DNA from: JADCCX01 sp031431475
GTDB lineage: Bacteria; Pseudomonadota; Alphaproteobacteria; Rhizobiales; Beijerinckiaceae
Assembly (NCBI GenBank): GCA_031431475.1
Contig: JANPDL010000020.1
Span: 1 to 58,605, forward strand
Direction: 5' to 3'
Length of the DNA: 58,605 bases
Position numbers and translations under genes: made by a program. The notes under the pieces were generated by a model. It was not told the DNA's origin and did not search any database. It saw only the letters and a list, made by a program, of their open reading frames with translations. Shown here one piece after another: positions 9,491 to 16,633 of this stretch. Every line of letters begins with the position of its first letter. Positions within the stretch are counted from its first letter, which is position 1.

Positions 9491-10786
9491 CTAGACCTCC
9501 AGCCGGGATTGACGACCGAAGGGCCGGGCGAAAAGCTCCGCCAGATCACCCGCCTGATCGTAACCCTGGATCGGCGTGAAAACGAGTTCGATGGACCATT
9601 TTGTCGTGATATTCTCGGCCTCAAGCGGATTGGCGAGGCCAAGACCACAAACCACCAGATCGGGGCGCGATTCGCGGCAGCGGTCGAGTTGAAGGTCTAC
9701 ATCAGGACCTTCTGAAAGCGGCGTTCCTGCGGGCAGCAGCGCCAGATCACCCGAGAGATGCGACCGGTGCAGATAGGGCGTCGCGACCTCTTCCAGCTTC
9801 ATCGACAGTTCGTTGGCAAGAAACCGCGCCAGCGGGATTTCCAGCTGAGAATCCGGGAAGAACATCACCCGTTTGCCTTCAAGTGTCGGCAGGTGTCGGG
9901 AAACGGCAAGAGTGGCACGTGCCAGTGGGGCCGCTGTCACGCGGTCAAAGGTGGCAGAGTCTACGCCGAATTCCACCGCTGCGGCCCGGAGCCATTCCGT
10001 GGTGCCCTGCGCACCCAGCGGGAAAGGAGCCGCAATGCGTGTCGCACCCCGGCTTTCAAGCACCCGCGCGGTTTCAGACAGGAAGGGTTGCGCCAGCAGA
10101 TACCGCGTGTTTGGCCCAATCAAGGGCAGTTCGGTCGAACGGCGCGGCGGCAGCGCCTTGACGTTGGTGATGCCCATTTCAGCGAAGAGGCGGACGAACT
10201 GGTCTTCCACCACATCCGCCAGCGCACCGATAATCATCAGGGCAGGCGGAGCATCCGCAGCTTCAGCCGGAAGTGCAGGCACCAGAGCCGCAAGGGCTGC
10301 ATCCTCGCCCTGGGTGAATGTCGTCTCGATGCCGCTGCCGGAATAGCTGAGCACGCGCACATTCGGGAAAAATTCCTTGTCCAGCCGGGAAGCTGCCTTG
10401 GAGAGATCAAGCTTGATCACCTCCGAAGGGCAGGAGCCTACGAGGAACAGCAGCTTGATGTCGGGACGACGGGCCAGCAACTTGGCCACCACACGGTCAA
10501 GCTCATCATGCACATCGGCAAGGCCCGCGAGATCGCGCTCGTCGATGATGGCGGTGGCGAATCGCGGCTCGGCGAAAATCATCACCCCGGCCGCGGACTG
10601 GATGAGATGCGCGCAGGTGCGCGATCCCACCACGAGGAAGAATGCATCCTGAATTTTGCGGTGCATCCAGATGATGCCGGTGAGGCCGCAGAAAACCGCA
10701 TGCTGGCCGCGCTCTTTGCGCACAGGCGCATCCAGGCATCCAACCGATTTGGCCGATTCGACAGCAATGGGCGTCATGGCATTCAT
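9491..10786 (-). CDS. bchN: Dark-operative protochlorophyllide reductase, N subunit
   Basis: BchN supplies the three cysteine ligands of the NB cluster in the protochlorophyllide reductase. In this 431-residue protein they are Cys33 (HAVFCGL), Cys58 (GSRTCAHL) and Cys119 (VGSCPSEV). The spacing is the same as for Cys26/51/112 of the Rhodobacter capsulatus enzyme with a constant offset of seven. The start overlaps the bchF stop by four bases (ATGA) and bchB follows after three bases, so the subunits are co-translated. All features indicate a functional enzyme. Confidence 0.98.
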   Translation of the reverse strand: MNAMTPIAVESAKSVGCLDAPVRKERGQHAVFCGLTGIIWMHRKIQDAFFLVVGSRTCAHLIQSAAGVMIFAEPRFATAIIDERDLAGLADVHDELDRVVAKLLARRPDIKLLFLVGSCPSEVIKLDLSKAASRLDKEFFPNVRVLSYSGSGIETTFTQGEDAALAALVPALPAEAADAPPALMIIGALADVVEDQFVRLFAEMGITNVKALPPRRSTELPLIGPNTRYLLAQPFLSETARVLESRGATRIAAPFPLGAQGTTEWLRAAAVEFGVDSATFDRVTAAPLARATLAVSRHLPTLEGKRVMFFPDSQLEIPLARFLANELSMKLEEVATPYLHRSHLSGDLALLPAGTPLSEGPDVDLQLDRCRESRPDLVVCGLGLANPLEAENITTKWSIELVFTPIQGYDQAGDLAELFARPFGRQSRLEV

Positions 10787-11298
10787 GACTGCACCTGCGC
10801 AAGCATCGCAGGAGCGGGACGCTGCATTCTCGCCTGCCGGAGTTTGTAGACGAACTGCGTGGCATTGACGACGTAGGTGGCATAGGCCGCCAGCGCCAGG
10901 ACCATCTGCTGCTCAGCCGTGACGCCTGGCCAGACCAGCGACACCAGATAGGCCGTATGCAACGCCAGTACGAGCATGCTGACCATGTCTTCCCAATAGA
11001 ATGCGGGCGCAAAGAGATACTGCCCGTAGACATCATGCTCCCAGATCGCCCCGGTGATCATGATGGTGTAAAGCACAAAGGTCTTGATGATGACGGATAT
11101 CGTTGCGGCCTCGTAGCCCAATCCCGTCATGAGATAGCGGACGACAAGGCAGGCACTGATGATGAAAACGAGGAACTGCACCGGAGCCAGAATGCCCTGA
11201 ACAAGGGTCCAGCGCGACGCGTCGCGACGCAGCCGTTCGGCTTCGGTGTAAAGCGGGCGCCCCTTGGGCTGATCCACACTGACTGCCGTCACACACAT
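10783..11298 (-). CDS. bchF: 3-vinyl bacteriochlorophyllide hydratase
   Basis: BchF adds water to the C3 vinyl group of the (bacterio)chlorophyllide on the route to bacteriochlorophyll a. The 171-residue membrane protein has several hydrophobic helices. It shows TAEERLRRDASRWTLVQ-like N-terminal spacing (here TEAERLRRDASRWTLVQ, residues 18-34) and GAIWEHDVYGQYLFAPAFYW near residues 82-101, both typical of BchF. It is the first gene of the minus-strand transcript that runs to puhB. The start ATG 11298 has a GGGAG sequence immediately upstream and AAGGA 13 bases away, so initiation is not ideal by inspection. Confidence 0.96.
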   Translation of the reverse strand: MCVTAVSVDQPKGRPLYTEAERLRRDASRWTLVQGILAPVQFLVFIISACLVVRYLMTGLGYEAATISVIIKTFVLYTIMITGAIWEHDVYGQYLFAPAFYWEDMVSMLVLALHTAYLVSLVWPGVTAEQQMVLALAAYATYVVNATQFVYKLRQARMQRPAPAMLAQVQS

Positions 11299-11351
11299 CT
11301 CCCGGACTAAGTCCTTGAATTGCGCCGTTTCCTCCCGGTCCGGGCGCTCAC

Positions 11352-11369
11352 TGTCTGGTCCGCCTGACA
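11352..11369. promoter_or_regulatory. PpsR/CrtJ-type binding site
   Basis: The sequence is TGT, twelve bases, ACA, the exact consensus recognised by PpsR/CrtJ, the redox- and light-responsive repressor of photosynthesis genes. It sits 54 bases upstream of the bchF start, where such sites normally act. PpsR itself is not encoded in the window, so its presence in the genome is inferred. Confidence 0.72.
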
Positions 11370-11535
11370 GATCAACAGACAGGCCGACAACCGAACCTTA
11401 CATATTTGAAGTAGCGAGGGGATACGTGTCATTCCCAATGATCCGAAGTGATCCTGCGGCGACGCGACGGACCCGGCATATCCGGGCGTTGAGGGAAGTA
11501 CGTAAAGATCACCTGTCATTTCATCGCTTTATAGG

Positions 11536-11576
11536 TGTTAAGACAAATTGACGTGCGAAAATCCGCTTCGTAGGCT
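11536..11576 (+). promoter_or_regulatory. Candidate bchG promoter with overlapping PpsR-like half-site
   Basis: TTGACG (11548-11553) and TAGGCT (11571-11576) are separated by 17 bases and would start transcription at or close to the bchG ATG (11583). A TGT-N12-ACG palindrome (11536-11553), one base from the PpsR consensus, has its right half inside the -35 element. No Shine-Dalgarno sequence precedes the ATG, which is consistent with a leaderless message. The -10 match is weak, so this is a proposal. Confidence 0.4.
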
Positions 11577-11582
11577 CGGCCC

Positions 11583-12482
11583 ATGTCCACCGAGACCAGA
11601 CCCTACCCGGAGCGCACATTACCAAGCCCCTCTGCGGTTCTCGAATTGCTGAAGCCAGTCACGTGGTTCCCGCCGATGTGGGCGTTCGCTTGCGGCATTG
11701 TCTCGTCAGGTTTTTCGGTCGCTGACCGCTGGCCCACGGTGCTTCTGGGCGTTCTGCTGGCCGGTCCGCTGATCTGCGCCACGAGTCAGGCTGCCAATGA
11801 CTGGTATGACCGCCATGTCGATGCAATCAACGAACCGAACCGGCCCATCCCCTCGGGCCGGGTTCCCGGACAATGGGGCCTATATATCGCCATCAGCTGG
11901 ACGATCCTGTCGCTGGCTGTTGCGTGGGTTCTCGGCCCCGTCATCACCATGGCCGCAGTGATCGGTCTGATTCTGGCATGGGCCTACAGCGCGCCGCCTT
12001 TGCGGCTCAAGCAGAACGGCTGGTATGGCAATGCGGCCGTCGGCTTCGCCTATGAAGGCCTGCCGTGGTTCACGGGTGCTGCCGTGATGGTCGGCGGCAT
12101 GCCAAGCGGACCGATCATCCTGTTTGCGGTGCTCTACAGCGTGGGGGCCCATGGAATCATGGTCCTCAATGATTTCAAGGCGATCGAGGGCGACCGGGTG
12201 ATGGGTATCCGCTCCTTGCCCGTGCAACTCGGCGAAGACCGCGCAGCGAAGTTTGCCTGCTTCATCATGGCCTTGCCGCAGGTCATCGTCATCGGATTGC
12301 TGATCTCCTACAGCAGGCCATGGCATGCGGCGATCATCGCGGCCATGCTTCTGGTGCAGGGCTTCCTGATGGCGCGTTTGCTGACGGATCCGAAGAAGCT
12401 CGCTCCATGGTACAACGCTACCGGCATCACGCTCTATGTGCTGGGAATGCTCGTTTCCGCCTTCGCTCTGCAAGGGATGTGA
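11583..12482 (+). CDS. bchG: Bacteriochlorophyll synthase (bacteriochlorophyllide prenyltransferase)
   Basis: BchG esterifies bacteriochlorophyllide a with geranylgeranyl diphosphate, the step that makes the pigment membrane-bound. The 299-residue protein is a UbiA-family prenyltransferase with about nine membrane segments. The diphosphate/Mg-binding motif NDWYDRHVDAINEPNRPIPS lies at about residues 72-91, and a second aspartate-rich motif NDFKAIEGDRVMGIRSLPV is near residue 195. It is the first gene of the plus-strand operon; a PucC-like gene follows after five bases. The ATG lacks a ribosome-binding site. Confidence 0.97.
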   Translation: MSTETRPYPERTLPSPSAVLELLKPVTWFPPMWAFACGIVSSGFSVADRWPTVLLGVLLAGPLICATSQAANDWYDRHVDAINEPNRPIPSGRVPGQWGLYIAISWTILSLAVAWVLGPVITMAAVIGLILAWAYSAPPLRLKQNGWYGNAAVGFAYEGLPWFTGAAVMVGGMPSGPIILFAVLYSVGAHGIMVLNDFKAIEGDRVMGIRSLPVQLGEDRAAKFACFIMALPQVIVIGLLISYSRPWHAAIIAAMLLVQGFLMARLLTDPKKLAPWYNATGITLYVLGMLVSAFALQGM

Positions 12483-12487
12483 GGAGC

Positions 12488-13870
12488 ATGATGCGCATGG
12501 CTTCGCCCGACATCGGCATTGCACCACTGGGATGGCTGGGAATCGTCCGTCTCGGTCTGGTACAGACCGCGCTTGGCGCGATCGTCGTACTCACCACATC
12601 CACCATCAATAGGGTGATGGTGGTGGAACTGACGCTGCCAGCCATGATCCCCGGTGCGCTGGTGGCGTGGCATTACGCCTTGCAGATTCTCCGGCCACGC
12701 TGGGGTTACGGAACCGACAACGGTCGCCGTTCCACGCCCTGGATCATTGGTGGAATGGCCATTCTGGCCGTTGGTGGAGCGCTCTCTGCTGTGGCGACCG
12801 CTGCGATGAGCGTCTCGTTCTGGGGTGGGCTCCTGATCGGCATATTGGCTTTCACCATGATCGGCATTGGCGTAGGCGCGGCGGGAACGTCGCTTCTGGT
12901 GCTGCTCGCCAAACGGGTTCGGACGGAACACAAGGCATCCGCCGCCACAATCGTCTGGCTTATGATGATCGCGGGGTTTGCGATCACGGCGATCACCGCT
13001 GGCAAGTTCCTCGATCCTTTCTCGAATCTCAGGCTGATCGCTGTAACCTCTGCGGTCTCGGTCATTGCGTTCTGCATGGCCTGTGTCGCCATTGCAGGCG
13101 TGGAAGGCCACGCCGCGCAGGCCATGTCTGAAGCTGATGCCGCAAAGCCGAAGCCACCGTTCAAGGCTGCACTGGCCGAAGTCTGGGGCGAGCCCAAGGC
13201 GCGCATCTTCGCGATCTTCGTCTTTGTCTCGATGCTGGCGTATTCCGCTCAGGACCTGATCCTTGAACCCTTCGCAGGTGCGATATTTGCCATGACGCTG
13301 GGGGCTTCAACCAAACTGTCCGGCATCCAGCACGGCGGCGTTTTTGCAGGCATGGTGCTGGTGGCGCTGGCCTGCCCGATCCTCGGCAAGGGTCGTTTCG
13401 GCTCTCCAATGGCCTGGACCATCGGCGGCTGCATCGCCTCCGCCATCGCCATGGCAGGCCTGACATTTGCGGGTACTGTTGGGCCATCATGGCCTTTGGC
13501 GGAGAATGTCTTTTTTCTCGGTGTTTCCAACGGCGTCTATGCCGGAGCCGCTATCGGTTCGATGATGACACTGGCGACATCGGGCAGCACGGGCCGTGAA
13601 GGTACCCGCATGGGTGTCTGGGGTGCGGCGCAGGCCGTCGCGTTCGGTATCGGAGGGTTCACGGGAACAGTGGCTGTGGATATCGCGCGCTATGTGCTGG
13701 GCTCGCCGCTTCCGGCCTATGCGCTGGTGTTCGGCGCGGAAGCTGTTTTGTTCCTGGTTTCGGCATATCTGGCCTTGCGCGTGGCGCAACTGGACGGTGG
13801 CCTGAGCCCGGAGAAACCAAAAGACTTGATGTCCGACGACGACGTATTTTCAATGGCCGCAGGGAGATAA
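12488..13870 (+). CDS. PucC/BCD-family transporter-like protein (bchG-linked)
   Basis: This 460-residue, 12-helix protein is the second PucC-family member of the window. LNRVMVVEL-like spacing is seen (INRVMVVELTLPAMIPG, about residues 39-55), followed by RWGYGTDNGRRSTPWIIGGM. Its place between bchG and bchP matches the gene called ORF428 or G115 in Rhodobacter clusters. It is thought to take part in bacteriochlorophyll handling or light-harvesting assembly, but the exact substrate is not established. GGAG lies two bases before the first of three closely spaced ATG codons (12488, 12491, 12497), so 12497 may be the true start. Confidence 0.9.
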   Translation: MMRMASPDIGIAPLGWLGIVRLGLVQTALGAIVVLTTSTINRVMVVELTLPAMIPGALVAWHYALQILRPRWGYGTDNGRRSTPWIIGGMAILAVGGALSAVATAAMSVSFWGGLLIGILAFTMIGIGVGAAGTSLLVLLAKRVRTEHKASAATIVWLMMIAGFAITAITAGKFLDPFSNLRLIAVTSAVSVIAFCMACVAIAGVEGHAAQAMSEADAAKPKPPFKAALAEVWGEPKARIFAIFVFVSMLAYSAQDLILEPFAGAIFAMTLGASTKLSGIQHGGVFAGMVLVALACPILGKGRFGSPMAWTIGGCIASAIAMAGLTFAGTVGPSWPLAENVFFLGVSNGVYAGAAIGSMMTLATSGSTGREGTRMGVWGAAQAVAFGIGGFTGTVAVDIARYVLGSPLPAYALVFGAEAVLFLVSAYLALRVAQLDGGLSPEKPKDLMSDDDVFSMAAGR

Positions 13871-13874
13871 ATCC

Positions 13875-15101
13875 ATGACTGACCAGACCATGACTGACCA
13901 GCCGATCGAGACCTTCGACGTTGTTGTCGTTGGCGGAGGCCCCGCTGGCGCGACCGTTGCCGCCGATCTTGCGCGCAAGGGTCACTCTGTCATGCTTCTC
14001 GACCGCGAGGGGCGCATCAAACCCTGCGGTGGCGCGATCCCGCCACGCCTGATCAAGGATTTCGAGATCCCCGATCACCTAATCTGCGCCCGCATCACCT
14101 CTGCCCGCATGATCCCGCCATCCGACAGGCATGTGGATATGCCGGTCGAAGGCAATGGTTATGTCGGCATGGTGGACCGTGATGTCTTCGACGAATTCCT
14201 GCGCGTGCGCGCTGCCGAATGGGGTTGCCAGCGCCGCAAGGGCAGCTTCGATACAATCAGCCGCGACAGTGATGGTACGGCAATTGTCAATTACACGCCA
14301 AAGGAAGAGGGGTGCGACGCCAAGTCGATATCTGTCCGCGCCCGCATGGTGATTGGCGCGGATGGCGCGCTGTCGCAGGTCGGCAAGCACACGATCAAGG
14401 GAGCCGACCGTATCCCCTATGTCTTTGCCTATCACGAGATCGTCCGCTCGCCGCAGGTCACATCCAAGAGTTTCGATCCAAAGCGCTGCGATGTGTATTA
14501 CGACGGACGCTTCTCGCCCGATTTCTACTCCTGGGTTTTCCCGCACGGGGATGTCACCAGCATCGGCACAGGCAGTGCCAACAAGGGCTTTCCGCTGCGC
14601 AAGGCCATAGCTGACATCCGCGGACATCTTGGCTTCGAGGGCTGCGAAACCATCCGCAAGGAGGGCGCGCCAATTCCACTGAAACCTCTCAAGCGCTGGG
14701 ACAATGGCAAGGATATCATCCTCGTGGGCGATGCTGCTGGCTGCGTGGCACCTGCATCGGGTGAAGGCATCTATTACGCCATGGCCAGCGCCCGCTGCGG
14801 TGGGGAGGCCGTCGATCTGGCCCTGAAAACCGGCGATGCCCGCGCTCTGAAGCTTGCCCGCAAGGCCTTCATGAAGAGCCATGGCAAGGTGCTGTGGATC
14901 CTCGGCATCCTGCAGTGGATATGGTACCGTAATGATCGCCTGCGCGAGAATTTCGTCAGCCTGTGCAAGGACCGCGATGTCCAACGGCTGACATGGGAAT
15001 CCTACATGAACAAGGAACTGGTGCGGCGCGACCCGCTGGCCCATATCCGTGTTTTCTTCAAGGACCTCGCCGGGCTCATCCGCGTTGCGAGACCCGGATG
15101 A
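13875..15101 (+). CDS. bchP: Geranylgeranyl bacteriochlorophyll reductase
   Basis: BchP reduces the geranylgeranyl tail of bacteriochlorophyll stepwise to phytyl. The 408-residue flavoprotein has an N-terminal dinucleotide-binding motif VVVVGGGPAGATVAADLARK (about residues 16-35), the KPCGGAIPPRLIKDF segment typical of the geranylgeranyl reductase family, and a second FAD contact LVGDAAGCVAPASGEGIYYA near residue 285. It lies four bases after the PucC-like gene and overlaps tspO by four bases. A short repeat at its N-terminus (MTDQTMTDQ) offers two possible ATG starts, 13875 and 13890. Confidence 0.97.
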   Translation: MTDQTMTDQPIETFDVVVVGGGPAGATVAADLARKGHSVMLLDREGRIKPCGGAIPPRLIKDFEIPDHLICARITSARMIPPSDRHVDMPVEGNGYVGMVDRDVFDEFLRVRAAEWGCQRRKGSFDTISRDSDGTAIVNYTPKEEGCDAKSISVRARMVIGADGALSQVGKHTIKGADRIPYVFAYHEIVRSPQVTSKSFDPKRCDVYYDGRFSPDFYSWVFPHGDVTSIGTGSANKGFPLRKAIADIRGHLGFEGCETIRKEGAPIPLKPLKRWDNGKDIILVGDAAGCVAPASGEGIYYAMASARCGGEAVDLALKTGDARALKLARKAFMKSHGKVLWILGILQWIWYRNDRLRENFVSLCKDRDVQRLTWESYMNKELVRRDPLAHIRVFFKDLAGLIRVARPG

Positions 15102-15583
15102 ATGGTTTCATGGAAAGCTGGCTACCCGCGCTTGCTGCTGCCTTTGGCGTTATTGGCATGGCGGCGGTGGGCGGCTGGATGACCGAAATTGGCCCCTGGT
15201 ACAACGGACTCAGGTTTCCGCCCTGGAAACCGCCCAATTGGGCATTCGGCCCGATCTGGACCGTGATTCTGACATTGGCGGCTGTTTCTATCGTGATGCT
15301 CTGGCGCGCGACACCCGATGGTGGGCCGCGCCTTCTCCTGATCGGGCTGCTCTTGGCCAACGGCGTGCTCAATGTGCTGTGGAACTATCTCTTTTTCACC
15401 CTCCGCAGACCTGATCTTGCCTTTATGGAAGTGATCGCGCTCTGGCTCTCGATCCTTGCCATCATCATCTTCGCGGCTCAATACACGACAACAGCCGCCT
15501 GGCTTTTTGCGCCCTATCTCATCTGGGTTGGCATCGCCGCCACTCTCAACCGGTCCATCGTCCGTCTCAACGGACCATTCTGA
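15098..15583 (+). CDS. tspO: TspO/MBR-family tryptophan-rich sensory protein
   Basis: This 161-residue five-helix membrane protein has the TspO signature: GGWMTEIGPWYNGLRFPPW (about residues 25-43), PPNWAFGPIWTVIL (46-59) and LNVLWNYLFF (about 93-102). In Rhodobacter sphaeroides TspO is an outer-membrane sensor that affects expression of photosynthesis genes and binds porphyrins. Here the gene is inserted between bchP and bchI. I start it at ATG 15098, which overlaps the bchP stop (ATGA); an in-frame extension reaching back to 14963 would lie inside bchP and is rejected. Confidence 0.95.
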   Translation: MNGFMESWLPALAAAFGVIGMAAVGGWMTEIGPWYNGLRFPPWKPPNWAFGPIWTVILTLAAVSIVMLWRATPDGGPRLLLIGLLLANGVLNVLWNYLFFTLRRPDLAFMEVIALWLSILAIIIFAAQYTTTAAWLFAPYLIWVGIAATLNRSIVRLNGPF

Positions 15584-15601
15584 CGCTCGGGAAAGACCAT
15601 A

Positions 15602-16633
15602 ATGGCAGTCGCATTCCCCTTCTCGGCCATTGTTGGCCAGGAGGAAATGAAAAGGGCACTGATCATCGCCGCCATCGATCCCACGATCGGCGGCGTGCTG
15701 ATCTTTGGTGACCGTGGCACCGGCAAATCCACCGCCGTGCGGGCGCTCGCCAATCTCTTGCCGCCGATCAGGACGGTTGAGGGCTGCAGCTACAATTGCG
15801 ATCCCGGCAAGACGGCGAGCCTGTGTCAGGGCTGCAAGGACCGGCTAGCCCTTGGGGCAAAACCGCTGAAAACGCGCGAAGCCCCAGCGCCCGTCGTCGA
15901 TCTGCCTTTGGGCGCAACCGAAGACCGCGTCGCGGGTGCACTCGATATCGAACGGGCTCTGGTCCACAGCGAGAAGGCGTTTGAACCTGGTCTGCTCGCC
16001 CGCGCCAACCGGGGCTTTCTTTATATCGACGAGGTGAACCTGCTGGAGGATCATCTGGTTGATCTGCTGCTGGATGTGGCGGCTTCGGGCGAGAACGTCA
16101 TCGAGCGCGAAGGACTCAGCATCCGCCATCCCGCCCGTTTCGTGCTGATCGGCAGCGGCAACCCGGAAGAGGGCGAGCTACGCCCGCAATTGCTTGACCG
16201 TTTCGGTCTGTCTGTTGATGTGGTGACGCCAAAGGAGGTGAGCCTGCGGGTGGAAGCCGTAAAACGCCGCGAGGCCTTTGACCGCGATCCTGAGGCCTTC
16301 GTTGCGGCTCACAGCGCGGCAGACATGAAAATCCGCAAGAAGATCGTGGCTGCGCGGGGCAAGTTGCCCGTAGTCACCATATCCGACGGTATCCGCGAGG
16401 CTGTTGCGGGTCTTTGCGTGTCGTTGGGAACCGATGGCCTTAGAGGTGAGATGACGTTGCTGCGTGCCGCACGCGCTGTCGCTGCCTATGAGGGCAAATC
16501 CGATGTCCAGATGACCCAGATACGCTCCATTGCGCCAGCCGCGCTGCGCCATCGTCTGCGCCGCAATCCACTGGATGACACAGGCTCCAGCGTGCGCGTC
16601 GAGCGCGCCATGACTGAGGTGCTGACCCCGTGA
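15602..16633 (+). CDS. bchI: Magnesium chelatase, ATPase I subunit
   Basis: BchI is the active AAA+ ATPase of Mg-chelatase and forms a double ring with BchD that drives Mg insertion on BchH. The 343-residue protein has Walker A GDRGTGKST (residues 36-44) and Walker B FLYIDEVNLL near 139-148. Four cysteines lie at 62, 66, 75 and 78, in the insertion known in BchI/ChlI, and YNCDPGKTASLCQGCKDRLA is typical of this region. It starts 18 bases after tspO, and bchD begins with a GTG overlapping its stop. Confidence 0.98.
   Translation: MAVAFPFSAIVGQEEMKRALIIAAIDPTIGGVLIFGDRGTGKSTAVRALANLLPPIRTVEGCSYNCDPGKTASLCQGCKDRLALGAKPLKTREAPAPVVDLPLGATEDRVAGALDIERALVHSEKAFEPGLLARANRGFLYIDEVNLLEDHLVDLLLDVAASGENVIEREGLSIRHPARFVLIGSGNPEEGELRPQLLDRFGLSVDVVTPKEVSLRVEAVKRREAFDRDPEAFVAAHSAADMKIRKKIVAARGKLPVVTISDGIREAVAGLCVSLGTDGLRGEMTLLRAARAVAAYEGKSDVQMTQIRSIAPAALRHRLRRNPLDDTGSSVRVERAMTEVLTP

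Larger units (their letters stand above)
11299..11582. promoter_or_regulatory. Divergent bchF/bchG control region
   Basis: This 284-base gap separates the two oppositely transcribed halves of the photosynthesis cluster and must drive at least the first genes of both. It holds a perfect TGT-N12-ACA palindrome (11352-11369) nearer bchF and a one-mismatch copy (11536-11553) nearer bchG. I see no convincing sigma-70 promoter for bchF and no FNR-type TTGAT-N4-ATCAA site. No open reading frame of note lies within it. Confidence 0.8.

Noticed and set aside
8129..9715. Open frame of 528 codons on the plus strand
   Set aside because: It is antisense to bchB and the end of bchN. Composition is that of a reverse-frame shadow (rich in His, Arg and Gln), with no recognisable domain.
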